This document shows positions 1 to 8,771 of a stretch of 42,364 bases of DNA, piece after piece. A model generated the notes under the pieces. It was given only the letters and a program-made list of their open reading frames with translations. It had not been told where the DNA came from and searched no databases. Origin of the DNA: Myxococcus llanfairpwllgwyngyllgogerychwyrndrobwllllantysiliogogogochensis (lineage in GTDB: Bacteria > Myxococcota > Myxococcia > Myxococcales > Myxococcaceae); NCBI RefSeq assembly GCF_006636215.1, contig NZ_VIFM01000076.1, forward strand, positions 1 to 42,364, in the 5' to 3' direction. The number at the start of each line of letters is the position of its first letter. The first letter of the stretch is position 1. The position numbers were made by a program, and so were the translations under genes.

Positions 1-2
1 GG

Positions 3-446
3 CTGGGGATGGTGGGAGGCGGCGTCCTGGCACTGCTCGGAGGAACCCTCGTGGGGGACTGCGCGTTCATCGACGAGGATTGCGCCCTCCCCATCGTCGC
101 GGGCTTCGCGGGCATGGCGCTGGGCTCGGCGATGGGGACCTACGCGGCCGGAAGCGTGATGAGGGGGCGCGGGTCGCTCCTGGCGACCGTGGTGGGCGGG
201 CTGGCGGGCACTGGCGCGGGCGCGCTGGGGTTCTTCGCCAACGAAGGGGCAGACGCCTTCGGAATCATCACCCTCCTGGCCCTGCCTCCCATCGGCGCCA
301 TGCTGGGTTATGAGCTCTCCCGCTCAGAGCCGCCCGCGGTGTCTCGCTTTTCCCAGACACGCAGCCAGGGAGCGCCGCTGCCCACGTTCACCTTCCGGGT
401 GACGCCTCACGGCGGGCTGATGGGTGGAGTCGCTGGCAGGTTCTAG
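3..446 (+). CDS. Gly-rich membrane-type protein, 5'-truncated by window edge
   Basis: The reading frame is already open at the window edge, so the N-terminus, probably with a signal peptide, lies outside; an internal ATG at 9 is unlikely to be the true start. The visible ~147 residues are rich in Gly and Ala with repeated GxxxG spacing (GGGVLALLGGTLVG, GGLAGTGAGALG), as in glycine-zipper or membrane-packing helices, and include a short Cys-containing stretch (DCAFIDEDC). It ends in GGLMGGVAGRF, nearly the same ending as the next gene (GGFAGLVGRF), so the two are tandem paralogues. The terminal Phe would suit an outer-membrane protein, but the rest does not look like a beta-barrel. Function unknown; cell-envelope location inferred. 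Confidence 0.6.
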   Translation: MGMVGGGVLALLGGTLVGDCAFIDEDCALPIVAGFAGMALGSAMGTYAAGSVMRGRGSLLATVVGGLAGTGAGALGFFANEGADAFGIITLLALPPIGAMLGYELSRSEPPAVSRFSQTRSQGAPLPTFTFRVTPHGGLMGGVAGRF

Positions 447-614
447 CGAGGCTGAGACCACCGGTCACTTGCGTCGGCCAGCTGGCGTTCGGCTATTGTG
501 GCCTCGCCAGTCATGCGCGGACTCGGGCCACTCGCGCATGTCATTCCTGGCCATTCCCACACCCCACCCTGAAGTGAAGTGCCCGGCCGGGCGCACGAGC
601 TTTGGGTGTCTGTC

Positions 615-1263
615 ATGACCGCTCGTCTCCCAACACTGTTCGTCGTCGCGTTGCTGTCCTTCACGTCCTTCGCCCAGGAAGGCCTCAGTCCCCCCCCTCA
701 CCTCGGCGAATGAAGACAACCCGAGCGGCGTGCGAGGCGCCTCCACGCCCTTAGACACCCGCGTCCGACTCGCGGGAACGCTGCTGGGCGGCGCCGCGGG
801 CACCGCCGCTGGCGGAACCATTGGAGGGCTCTTCTCCATGGGCAAGCTCACCAGCTGCGGCTCCTTCCCCGCCACCATCCACTGCGGACAAAGCCTGGTT
901 CCCATCTTCATCGGCATGGCTGGCGGCGCCGGCATCGGGGTCTTCGCCACGGGCCGGGCCCTCGGGAGCAACGGCGACTTCGCGCTCAGCGTGCTGGGCG
1001 GCGGGCTCGGCACGGTGGTCGTTGCCCTGATGACGGGGGACAACGCGCCGGGCGAACCGCTCGTGACCGAGGGAGGCACGCACATCGTGCTCAGTCTGCT
1101 GATTCCCGCCGCGGGCGCGCTCCTGCTCAACGAGCTGTCGCACCGATTCAGCGGGGGTGGGCTCTCCGCGCGAAGTCCGCGGCGAGACGAGGGGCTCCCG
1201 GTCGCCCCCACCGTGGGCGCGTCGAGGGATGGCGGCTTCGCGGGACTCGTCGGCCGGTTCTGA
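615..1263 (+). CDS. Gly-rich secreted/membrane paralogue, frameshifted at a C8 tract
   Basis: ATG at 615 opens a clear signal peptide (MTARLPTLFVVALLSFTSFA, then QEG). The frame is lost in a run of eight C at 690-697 and stops at 711-713. Reading seven C joins it without a break to the frame that runs to 1263, giving ...GLSPPLTSANEDNPSGV.... The rejoined protein would be about 215 residues. The body has Gly-rich hydrophobic segments (LLGGAAGTAAGGTIGG, VLGGGLGTVVVALM) and ends in GLVGRF like its upstream neighbour. A GTG at 730 could start only a version without a signal peptide. The break may be a sequencing slip, a phase-variable tract or a true pseudogene; the sequence alone cannot tell. 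Function unknown. Confidence 0.65.
690..697 (+). repeat. Homopolymer C8 at the frameshift point
   Basis: Eight consecutive C just after the predicted signal peptide of the gene beginning at 615. Removing one C restores one open frame from 615 to 1263. Such a tract is prone to slipped-strand errors in vivo and in sequencing. Confidence 0.9.
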
Positions 1264-1414
1264 TTCGACCCATCCCCCTGGAGAAAGCGTGGCATCGCGG
1301 CGTGAGCGCGCACCGTCAGTCGGTGCACGCTCCGGCGTCCATGAGCGCGCCCTCGGAAGGCTGGATTCAGCACGGGGGCAGCATCCATCAACCGTCAATC
1401 CGAGGGGGATTGTC

Positions 1415-3586
1415 TTGTCATTGATTCTAACTCAAGTTCCACGAAGCCTGGCTTTCGTCGTCATGCTGGCACTGCTGGCCACGGGCACCCGGGCAGCCGC
1501 CGCGAGGACCCCTCCACCGCCCCTGATTCTCGGTAGCAGCCAGTCCCAGTCCGTCGTGCCCTCGCGCGGCACCGCGCGGTTGGTGGTGAGGGCACGTGAT
1601 CCCCAGGGCGGTCGAATCAATTTCACCTGGACCGCCACCATGGGAGAGCTGAGCACCCAGCTGAACGGCGAGGACAGCAGCGAAATCACCTGGACCGCCC
1701 CGGACTGCATCATCCCCGGCAGCGCCCCCGTGAAGGTCACCGTCACCAACGCACAGGGCCTCTCCTCCGAAGTGGACTTCTCCTTCCAAGTGGGCCCCAC
1801 CCTCAACGACGACCACCAGCCCCCTTTCGCGGAAGGCCAGTTCCAGTCCCTCGACAACGTGTCCCTCCTATCGAACTCGGCGCTGAATTATCCGGAGCCG
1901 CTCCTCTCCGTTTTCGGCGGCGAGTTGATGATGTTCGCCTCGGACGTCGAGCTGTCCCTGTCCTTCCTGAGCACCGACGCCCTGGCATCCCATTCGCTGG
2001 GCTGGATGTACTACGACGACCTCATCGCGCGCGGCTATGTCGACACCCGCGGGACCCCCGAATACTCCGGCGACGACTTCCTGAGCGACGCCAACAACAA
2101 CGGCATCACCGACCTCCACGAGGACATCTACAACCTCGCGCCTCCGTCCGGCTTCCATGCATCACGGCCCTACATCGGCACGACTCGCCGCTGCTCCCAA
2201 CCCTTCCTCTCGGTCAATGGCTTCCTCAGCCAGCCGGAACTGGCGATGGACCGAACCTGCAACCCGGTCTTCTCGCCCGATGTCCTGCTCGCGGACGCCC
2301 GACCGGGACAGACAAACAACCTCATCCCCGTGGATGTCGTCGGCGCACTCGCTGTCGCGCAGACTCCATCCACCGGCTTCTCGGACGGAGGCCTCTTCGC
2401 GCGCATCCCCAATCTGCTCGAGCCCGCGGCGCCCGCGAATGCCAACATGGGACTCGGGCATCTGGCCTTCCTGTTGACTGACGACGACCCCAACAGGACC
2501 ACCTTCAAACAACTGGGCCCGGTCCAAGACCGGAGCGAGTCCTTCGAGGACGGCCTTCCCGACTACGACACCTCCGCGTACACGCCGGACGGAGTGCTTC
2601 GGACCACCAACCCGGACCCTGGCATCACTCCGGCCGACCGCACCGTGAAGCTGGGGCGCATCCAGGCGGGACGGGAGATCGTCTTCTTCCTCGTCACCTA
2701 TTACGACGCCACCCACGACCCGAACGGTGACGGCACGGTGTATCCCTGCCTGATGAAGGCGATAGATGGCCGGTGCAGCCTGCACCTGAAGACCTCCACG
2801 TCCGTCTTCTTCTCGAAGCCGGGTTGGAACCTGGATCAGGATGCCCGCGGAACCTCTCCGGTGGCCCAGTACAACCTGGGTTGTGCGCGTGACCCGCGCT
2901 GCAATCCCATCAGGCCCATGGACTACACCTGCCCCGATGCCTCCACCAGCCAGCCGCTCTGTGGTTGGCTCCAAGAGACCTCCCACGACCTGCTCGGGAC
3001 GCCCGCCTATGGAAACCTCGTCCTGCCGAAGGCGCGAAGCTGGGTGCCCAGGGTCAGCAACGGCAACATGCCGCACTTCCAGGTGCAAGCGGTGACCACG
3101 AGCCCGGGCAGCTGGATCCTCGGCATCGAGGACCTCAACGGAGGAGGCGATCGGGACTTCACGAACGTGGTGCTCCTCCTTCAGGCCACTCGCGTGCCAG
3201 GCAACGTCCGCTCCAACGTCATCAGCCCCGCCCTGGATGGCCAGTGCGCCATCTCCCGCCTGCGCGTTCGCAAGACCGACTGGGCTCCCCTGGAGTGCCA
3301 GCAATCAGCGAGCACCTTCGGCATCGCGTACGCCGTCGCCTCGGACTGCAACGTGTGCGCGAATGGGAGCTGCCAGACGAATCCCGCGCCCACCTGGTTG
3401 AACGTACCCTTCGAGCCCGGACAGAACGAAGCCGTGATGAGCCTTCCGCCGTCCGGAGGTTCTCAGCTCTGCTGGAAGGCCCGGCTCACCCACCCGAATT
3501 TCTGGTGTCCGTTGGTTATCTCCAACGTGGACATCGGCTACGAGCTGGGCTTCACGCCCCTGAGTCCAGTCCCCGCGACGCACTGA
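1415..3586 (+). CDS. Secreted Ig-like / DUF4114-type protein
   Basis: TTG at 1415 is chosen because GAGGGGG (1402-1408) lies six bases upstream and the product then starts with a signal peptide (SLILTQVPRSLAFVVMLALL, then ATGTRAAA). The frame extends further upstream, but that part overlaps the previous gene in another frame and lacks a signal. The product is about 723 residues. Residues ~40-135 resemble an Ig/PKD-like bacterial surface domain (TWTA repeats, VTVTNAQGLSSEV). Around residues 566-592 the GIEDLNGGGDRDFTNVV stretch matches the acidic metal-binding hallmark of DUF4114. Many Cys pairs in the C-terminal third suggest disulfides outside the cytoplasm. Likely an exported surface or matrix protein; no enzymatic motif seen. 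A hairpin terminator follows directly. Confidence 0.75.
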   Translation: MSLILTQVPRSLAFVVMLALLATGTRAAAARTPPPPLILGSSQSQSVVPSRGTARLVVRARDPQGGRINFTWTATMGELSTQLNGEDSSEITWTAPDCIIPGSAPVKVTVTNAQGLSSEVDFSFQVGPTLNDDHQPPFAEGQFQSLDNVSLLSNSALNYPEPLLSVFGGELMMFASDVELSLSFLSTDALASHSLGWMYYDDLIARGYVDTRGTPEYSGDDFLSDANNNGITDLHEDIYNLAPPSGFHASRPYIGTTRRCSQPFLSVNGFLSQPELAMDRTCNPVFSPDVLLADARPGQTNNLIPVDVVGALAVAQTPSTGFSDGGLFARIPNLLEPAAPANANMGLGHLAFLLTDDDPNRTTFKQLGPVQDRSESFEDGLPDYDTSAYTPDGVLRTTNPDPGITPADRTVKLGRIQAGREIVFFLVTYYDATHDPNGDGTVYPCLMKAIDGRCSLHLKTSTSVFFSKPGWNLDQDARGTSPVAQYNLGCARDPRCNPIRPMDYTCPDASTSQPLCGWLQETSHDLLGTPAYGNLVLPKARSWVPRVSNGNMPHFQVQAVTTSPGSWILGIEDLNGGGDRDFTNVVLLLQATRVPGNVRSNVISPALDGQCAISRLRVRKTDWAPLECQQSASTFGIAYAVASDCNVCANGSCQTNPAPTWLNVPFEPGQNEAVMSLPPSGGSQLCWKARLTHPNFWCPLVISNVDIGYELGFTPLSPVPATH

Positions 3587-3593
3587 CGCTCGG

Positions 3594-3624
3594 CGACGAG
3601 TCCCTTCGTGACGGGGACTCGTCG
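3594..3624. terminator. Bidirectional hairpin terminator between convergent genes
   Basis: Perfect 11-bp arms, CGACGAGTCCC (3594-3604) and GGGACTCGTCG (3614-3624), with a 9-nt loop, lie between the convergent stops at 3586 and 3629. There is no U tract, as is common at this GC content, so termination is inferred from structure and position. Confidence 0.7.
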
Positions 3625-3628
3625 TCCG

Positions 3629-4570
3629 TCAGGGCTTCGACTCCGCCACGGAGGAGTCCGCCGGCGTCAGCTCGGAATAGACGCCGTCCTTGAGCTGGTA
3701 GCGCGTCTGGGCCTTCGTCGTCAGCACATTGCCGGACTCATCCTCCTGCTCATCGGTCCTCACCATCGTGAGTTCCTTCTTCCGCGCCTGGAAGGAGACC
3801 TCGTATCGGGAGACACCGGGAGCCTCCGACACGCCCTCCAGCAACAGCGCCAGCTTCGCCGTGCCCAGGACACCCTTCTTGTTCCCTGGCACGGTGTAGC
3901 TCACGTACGTGGTGCTGTAGTCGCCACACTCCTCGGGGGTGGAGTCCACCCGCAGCAGGACGACTCCCGCGGTCTTCGAGGGAACGAGTGTCACCGCCGC
4001 CGGTCCGCCACTGACCTGGCGCCAGTTCTCCCCCGCGGGCCTGGCGTCCACGCTGCTGACTCGGAAGGGAGGCTTCAGCTTCGGCTCCAGGACCCGGACG
4101 CGAATCTTGAAGTCCCCACTCATCACCACCGTGGCGACCTCCTTCTCTCCGTCCCCGTCGAAGTCCTCCTCGAACCGGAAGGGCGTCAGCGTGTTGCCGA
4201 AGAGCCAGCCCCGCAAGACCGCGTCGTCCGCCTTCTCCGCGGTGCCCTTCGTGTCCACATGCTCCACCGAGTACCAGTGGTTGACGTACTCCCCCACCTT
4301 CAGACGCGCCGTGCCACGCTCCTGCACTCGCACGGCCGCGCCCAGGGGCAGCACGGCGACCACCGCCGCCTCCGTCGAGGGTTCCTTCCGGAGGTTCGCC
4401 TCATCCACCCCCACGAACAATGTCTCCAGTTCGCAGGACGGCTCCCAGGTCGTGAAGGCGAATTGCTCCGGCGTGCGCTGCTGCCCCTCCTTCACCTTTT
4501 CGGCGGTGTAGTGGAGCGAGGGCGCGGACGTCTGCGTCAGGAGCAACGACAGCCACAAGCCGGGAAACAT
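3629..4570 (-). CDS. Secreted bacterial SH3-domain protein
   Basis: The ATG ending at 4570 is chosen because it starts a short signal peptide (MFPGLWLSLLLTQTSA); an upstream ATG at 4648 would add 26 Cys/Gly-rich residues in front of it. The product is ~313 residues. Residues ~54-132 (VGVDEANLRKEPSTEAAVVA ... HWYSVEH ... GWLFGNTL) fit a bacterial SH3 (SH3_3/YgiM-like) fold, often used for peptidoglycan or protein binding. An acidic DFDGDGEKEV motif (~136-145) resembles the calcium loop of FG-GAP/EF-hand-like repeats. The C-terminal half is unassigned. It is divergent from the PBP4-type carboxypeptidase gene, so a cell-wall role is plausible but unproven. Confidence 0.72.
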   Translation of the reverse strand: MFPGLWLSLLLTQTSAPSLHYTAEKVKEGQQRTPEQFAFTTWEPSCELETLFVGVDEANLRKEPSTEAAVVAVLPLGAAVRVQERGTARLKVGEYVNHWYSVEHVDTKGTAEKADDAVLRGWLFGNTLTPFRFEEDFDGDGEKEVATVVMSGDFKIRVRVLEPKLKPPFRVSSVDARPAGENWRQVSGGPAAVTLVPSKTAGVVLLRVDSTPEECGDYSTTYVSYTVPGNKKGVLGTAKLALLLEGVSEAPGVSRYEVSFQARKKELTMVRTDEQEDESGNVLTTKAQTRYQLKDGVYSELTPADSSVAESKP

Positions 4571-4763
4571 GCGGAACCATCCCTGGTGGGAACAACCCGC
4601 GCCCTTTCTCCAACACCCCCTCCCCTCGAAGCAAGGCCCCGCACCCAATTCCTCTCATGCGGCCCCGGTGACACGATGAGCCGAGTCACACGAAGGGAGG
4701 ACAGCCGGGTCGCATACCGGACGGCCGGGTTGGTGCGGCTCACCCTCCCCCGCACCTCGCCGC

Positions 4764-6290
4764 ATGACACCCACTTCCGTCAGGGTTAGCGTGGCGCGCG
4801 TGATGAGCCAAGCCCTGCCCCTCTCCCTGTTGCTGGCCACCTCGATGCTCGCCGGCTGCCACCATGCGCGGCGCCCCGAAGCTCGCACCGTGGGCTCGGT
4901 GGCGAGCAGCCTCTTCGCCACCCTGGAGGACGAGGGCGCGCTCGCGAGCGCCTTCGTGCTGGACGCGCGAACCGGCGAGCCACTGTTCGCGCACCGGGAG
5001 CACGTCCGGTTGCTGCCCGCGTCCACGATGAAGGTCGTCTCCACCGCGTCGGTGCTCTCCGCGCTCGGTCCGGACTTCCGCTTCCAGACGCCGGTGACGC
5101 TGGAGGGCACGCTGACGAACGGGCTGTACCTTGGCGACCTCGTGGTGGACCCCTCGGGTGACCCGTCGCTGGGCTCGTGGCGTTTTCCGGAGACGGCGCT
5201 CGCCTGCGAGCAGGTCGCGGACGCGCTCCAGGCGCGCGGCGTCCAGCAGTGGCGCGGACAGGTGCGCGTGCGAGGCACCGACGACGTGGAGGCCGCCTTC
5301 GGTCCGGGCTGGGCCTGGGATGACGCCGCCTATGCCTACAGCGCCGCCCCCACGCCCTTCGTCTTCCGGGAGAACGTCGTGGACCTCGCGCTGTCCCGCG
5401 CGGACGGCGCCGACTGCGCGCTGCCTCCCACCGTGCAGCTCACCCCGGCCTTCGCCACGCTCTCCGCCGTCGTCCGCGTGGACCCGAACGCGGAGCGCGC
5501 GAACCTCTCCTGCACGCGCCAGCGCGGTGCCCCCGGCGTGCGCTGCGTGTGGCGCTCCCCCGTCAACCAGTGCCCCCGCTCCGCCGCGGTGAAGCTCTCC
5601 GTGGACGAGCCCCAGGTCCTCTTCTCCGCCTGCGTGGAGGAAGCCCTGCTCAAGCGCGGCGTGCCCCGCCTGCCCGCCACCCTGGAGGCTCCCGGCCCCC
5701 TGCGCCCGCCCGTGCCGGAGCCGCTCGTCACCCTGGTCAGCCCGCCCCTGTCGGAGCTGGTGAAGGCCACCAACAAGGAGTCCCTCAACCTCTACGCGGA
5801 GCGGCTGGGCCTGCGCTTCGCGCGCGAGCGCAGCGGCACGGAGGGCTACGCCACGCTGCGCACCGCGCTGGCCGAGGAGCTCACCCGTCGCGGCATCCCC
5901 GCCCGGGACCTGCGCCCCGTCGATGGCAGCGGCCTGTCCCGCTACAACCTGGCCACCGCGCGAGGCCTGGCGCGCGTGCTCTTCACCAGCCTGCGAGAGC
6001 CCTACGGCGCCGCGCTGGTGGACAGCCTGCCCGTGGCCGGCGTGGACGGCACGCTGGCCACCCGCCCCGTCACCGCCATCACCGCGGGCCGCATCCGCGC
6101 CAAGACGGGCACACTCTCCGGACAGAAGTGCTTCGCGGGCGTCGTGGACCGGCCCGGTGACGCCGAGCACCCGCGCGTCGTCTTCGCGCTGATGCTCGGC
6201 AACATGGACGAAACCACCGCCCTCCCCGCCAACGAGGCCTTCGATCGCTTCGCCGCCGCCCTGGTCGAGCTTCCCCTGCGCGCCCCGTGA
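4764..6290 (+). CDS. dacB: D-alanyl-D-alanine carboxypeptidase/endopeptidase, PBP4 type (S13), lipoprotein
   Basis: A 508-residue penicillin-binding protein of the S13 (PBP4/DacB) family, which removes or cleaves D-Ala-linked peptides in the periplasm during peptidoglycan maturation. All three active-site motifs are present: S87-T-M-K90 in LLPASTMKVVST, the S13 box VDGSGLSRYN, and K447-T-G in RAKTGTLSG. The N-terminus has a lipobox (LAGC, Cys32), so the protein should be lipid-anchored. An ATG at 4803 is an alternative start that still keeps the lipobox; neither start has a strong Shine-Dalgarno sequence. It is divergent from the SH3 gene across ~190 bp that must hold both promoters. It appears complete and catalytically intact. 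Confidence 0.93.
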   Translation: MTPTSVRVSVARVMSQALPLSLLLATSMLAGCHHARRPEARTVGSVASSLFATLEDEGALASAFVLDARTGEPLFAHREHVRLLPASTMKVVSTASVLSALGPDFRFQTPVTLEGTLTNGLYLGDLVVDPSGDPSLGSWRFPETALACEQVADALQARGVQQWRGQVRVRGTDDVEAAFGPGWAWDDAAYAYSAAPTPFVFRENVVDLALSRADGADCALPPTVQLTPAFATLSAVVRVDPNAERANLSCTRQRGAPGVRCVWRSPVNQCPRSAAVKLSVDEPQVLFSACVEEALLKRGVPRLPATLEAPGPLRPPVPEPLVTLVSPPLSELVKATNKESLNLYAERLGLRFARERSGTEGYATLRTALAEELTRRGIPARDLRPVDGSGLSRYNLATARGLARVLFTSLREPYGAALVDSLPVAGVDGTLATRPVTAITAGRIRAKTGTLSGQKCFAGVVDRPGDAEHPRVVFALMLGNMDETTALPANEAFDRFAAALVELPLRAP

Positions 6291-6299
6291 CGACGGGCG
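6281..6299 (+). terminator. Possible terminator hairpin after dacB-like gene
   Basis: CGCCCCGT (6281-6288) can pair with ACGGGCG (6293-6299) with one bulged C and a 4-nt loop, spanning the TGA stop at 6288-6290. No U tract; structure-based call only. Confidence 0.4.
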
Positions 6300-6453
6300 T
6301 TCTCGAATTCCCCGGCGGCTTTGACGCAGCGCACGCCTGGAAGCAACCCGAGGGAACACGGGCTCCGTGGCGACATTCCCCTGTCGGGAACCGACGCCCC
6401 GGAGGATAGGACGTGGCAGGCTGCGTCCGCCTTTCCCTATCCCCGAGGTGAAC

Positions 6454-8631
6454 ATGAAGCTGACAACCGCACTGGCCGCGGCGGCACTGCTGCTGCCACT
6501 CACGTCCCCGGCCGCAGGCAAGGGCGCGTCCAAGCCGCCCGTCACGGAGAAGAAGGAGGTCGTCGACACCTACCACGGCACGGAGGTGAAGGACGCCTAC
6601 CAGTGGCTGGAGGCCACCGATGACGCGAAGGTGAAGCAGTGGAACGACGCCCAGAACGCCCACACGCGGGCCATCCTGGACAGGCTGCCCGGCCGCGAGG
6701 GCATCCGTCAGCGCGTCGCCGAGCTGCTGTCCTGGAAGTCCCCGGGCTACGCGGGTTTGACGGAGGCCAATGGCACCCTCATCGGCGTCAAGTATCAGCC
6801 GCCCCGGCAACAGCCGTACGTGGTGGTGATTGGCTCCGCTGACGACACGTCGAAGGAGCGCTCGCTGCTGGACCCCATGGTCATCGACCCGTCGGGCCAC
6901 ACCACCATCGACTTCATCGAGCCCACGCTGGACGGCAAGAAGCTGGCGGTGTCGCTGTCGAAGAACGGCACGGAGAGCGGCGACGTCTCCGTCTATGACG
7001 TGGCCACGGGCAAGCCGCTGCCGAACGAGGTCGTCCCTCGCGTCAACGGCGGCACGGCGGGCGGTGGCCTCGCGTGGAACGCGGACGGAACGGGCTACTT
7101 CTACACGCGTTATCCGCGCGGCGAGGAGCGCCCGGCGGAGGACCGGGACTTCTTCCAGCAGGTGTACTTCCACAAGCTGGGCACGCCCACGGAGAAGGAC
7201 ACGTACGCGCTGGGCAAGGACTTCCCGCGCATCGCCATGACGGAGCTGGAGACATCGCCCGACGGCAAGTTCATCACGGCGATGGTCGCCAACGGCGACG
7301 GCGGCGAGTTCATGCTGTACCTCCACGGCCCCGACGGGAAGTGGGCGCAGGTGACGAAGTTCGCGGACAAGGTCATCCGCGCCCGCTTTGGCCATGACGG
7401 CGCCATCTACCTGCTCAGCCGGCAGGACGCGCCGCGCGGCAAGGTGCTGCGCCTGGCCCTGGCCACCCCGACGCTGGACAAGGCCACGGTGCTGCTGCCC
7501 GAGGGCGAGGCCAGCGTCCAGGGCTTCTTCCCGACGAAGTCGCGCCTGTACGTGAGCGAGCAGCTCGGCGGCCCGTCGCAGCTGCGCATGGTGGACCTGA
7601 AGGGCAAGGACCTGGGCCTGGTCCCCACCCCGCCGGTGTCGTCGGTGGGCGGACTGGTGAGCGCGGGCGGCGAGGACATCTACTTCAGCAACTCCAGCTT
7701 CGTGCAGCCGCAGGCCTGGTACCGCTTCACGCCCGCGGACGGCAAGGTGACCAAGACGGCCCTGGCCAAGACCTCGCCGATGGACGTGAGCGACGTGGAG
7801 GTGGTGCGCACCGAGGCCACGTCGAAGGACGGCACCAAGGTTCCGCTCACCATCCTCAAGAAGAAGGGCACGAAGCTCAACGGCACCAACCCGACGCTGC
7901 TCACCGGCTACGGCGGCTTCAACATCTCCATCAGCCCGGGCTTCAGCCCGCTGGCGGGCCTGTGGCTGGAGCAGGGCGGCGTCTACGCCATCGCCAACCT
8001 GCGCGGCGGCTCGGAGTTCGGCGAGAAGTGGCACGCCGAGGGCTCGCTGACGAAGAAGCAGAACGTCTTCGACGACTTCTATGCCTGCGCGAAGCTGCTG
8101 GTGGACCAGAAGTACACGCAGCCCAAGAAGCTGGCCATCCAGGGCGGCAGCAACGGCGGCCTGCTGATGGGCGCCGTCGTCACCCAGCACCCGGAGGCGT
8201 ACGGCGCCGTGGTGGCCCGCGTGGGCCTCTACGACATGCTGCGCTCGGAGCGCACGTCCAACGGCCAGTTCAATGTCACCGAGTACGGCACGGTGAAGGA
8301 CCCCGAGCAGTTCAAGGCGCTGCTGGCCTACTCGCCCGTCCACAACGTGAAGGACGGCACGAAGTACCCGCCCGTGCTGTTCACCTCCGGCGCCAATGAC
8401 CCGCGCGTGGACCCGTTCCACTCGCGGAAGATGGTGGCCCGGATGCAGACGGCCACGGCGGCCAAGAGCCCCATCCTGCTGCGCGCCGACGCCGAGACGG
8501 GCCACGGCTCCGGCACCCCGCTCAACGCCCGCATCGAGGAGGAGGTGGACGCGTACTCGTTCATCTTCAGCCAGCTCGGCGTGAAGTACCTGCCGCCGGC
8601 GAAGAAGGTCGCGGCCCCCAAGCCGCAGTAA
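6454..8631 (+). CDS. Prolyl oligopeptidase (S9A), secreted
   Basis: Serine peptidase cleaving short peptides after proline. ATG at 6454 is preceded by GAGGTG and starts a signal peptide (MKLTTALAAAALLLPLTSPA, then AGKG), so export to the periplasm or beyond is predicted. The product is 725 residues, the normal size for the family. The N-terminal part gives the propeller region (YHGTEVKDAYQWLE is the typical family opening). The C-terminal alpha/beta-hydrolase part has the nucleophile Ser566 in GGSNGG, Asp649 in GANDPRVD, and His684 in ETGHGSG. Monocistronic by spacing, with a terminator-like hairpin after the stop. Myxobacteria commonly carry such peptidases, and nothing suggests involvement in the downstream cluster. 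Confidence 0.95.
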   Translation: MKLTTALAAAALLLPLTSPAAGKGASKPPVTEKKEVVDTYHGTEVKDAYQWLEATDDAKVKQWNDAQNAHTRAILDRLPGREGIRQRVAELLSWKSPGYAGLTEANGTLIGVKYQPPRQQPYVVVIGSADDTSKERSLLDPMVIDPSGHTTIDFIEPTLDGKKLAVSLSKNGTESGDVSVYDVATGKPLPNEVVPRVNGGTAGGGLAWNADGTGYFYTRYPRGEERPAEDRDFFQQVYFHKLGTPTEKDTYALGKDFPRIAMTELETSPDGKFITAMVANGDGGEFMLYLHGPDGKWAQVTKFADKVIRARFGHDGAIYLLSRQDAPRGKVLRLALATPTLDKATVLLPEGEASVQGFFPTKSRLYVSEQLGGPSQLRMVDLKGKDLGLVPTPPVSSVGGLVSAGGEDIYFSNSSFVQPQAWYRFTPADGKVTKTALAKTSPMDVSDVEVVRTEATSKDGTKVPLTILKKKGTKLNGTNPTLLTGYGGFNISISPGFSPLAGLWLEQGGVYAIANLRGGSEFGEKWHAEGSLTKKQNVFDDFYACAKLLVDQKYTQPKKLAIQGGSNGGLLMGAVVTQHPEAYGAVVARVGLYDMLRSERTSNGQFNVTEYGTVKDPEQFKALLAYSPVHNVKDGTKYPPVLFTSGANDPRVDPFHSRKMVARMQTATAAKSPILLRADAETGHGSGTPLNARIEEEVDAYSFIFSQLGVKYLPPAKKVAAPKPQ

Positions 8632-8635
8632 CACG

Positions 8636-8706
8636 CTGACGCTGGCGAGGCCCGCCCTGGACCTGGAGGAAACGCTCCGGGCCCGAGGTGGGCCTCGTCG
8701 TGTCAG
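8636..8706 (+). terminator. Two-tier terminator-like hairpin after prolyl oligopeptidase gene
   Basis: CGAGGCCC (8646-8653) pairs with GGGCCTCG (8690-8697); outside it CTGAC (8636-8640) pairs with GTCAG (8702-8706), and the loop holds a further weak CCTGGAG/CTCCGGG stem. It lies just after the TAA at 8629-8631. Confidence 0.5.
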
Positions 8707-8771
8707 GTGAAGGGCACGCGCTGGCCACGGACACCTGGAGCGCCAGCGCGCGCGGTGCCAGATTGCGCCGC

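Noticed and set aside
1157..1414. Upstream extension of the DUF4114-type gene
   Set aside because: It overlaps the preceding gene in another frame, lacks a signal peptide, and a good ribosome site plus signal peptide occur at TTG 1415.
6079..8634. An ~850-codon minus-strand open frame opposite the prolyl oligopeptidase
   Set aside because: No recognisable domain; the plus strand carries an intact catalytic triad.
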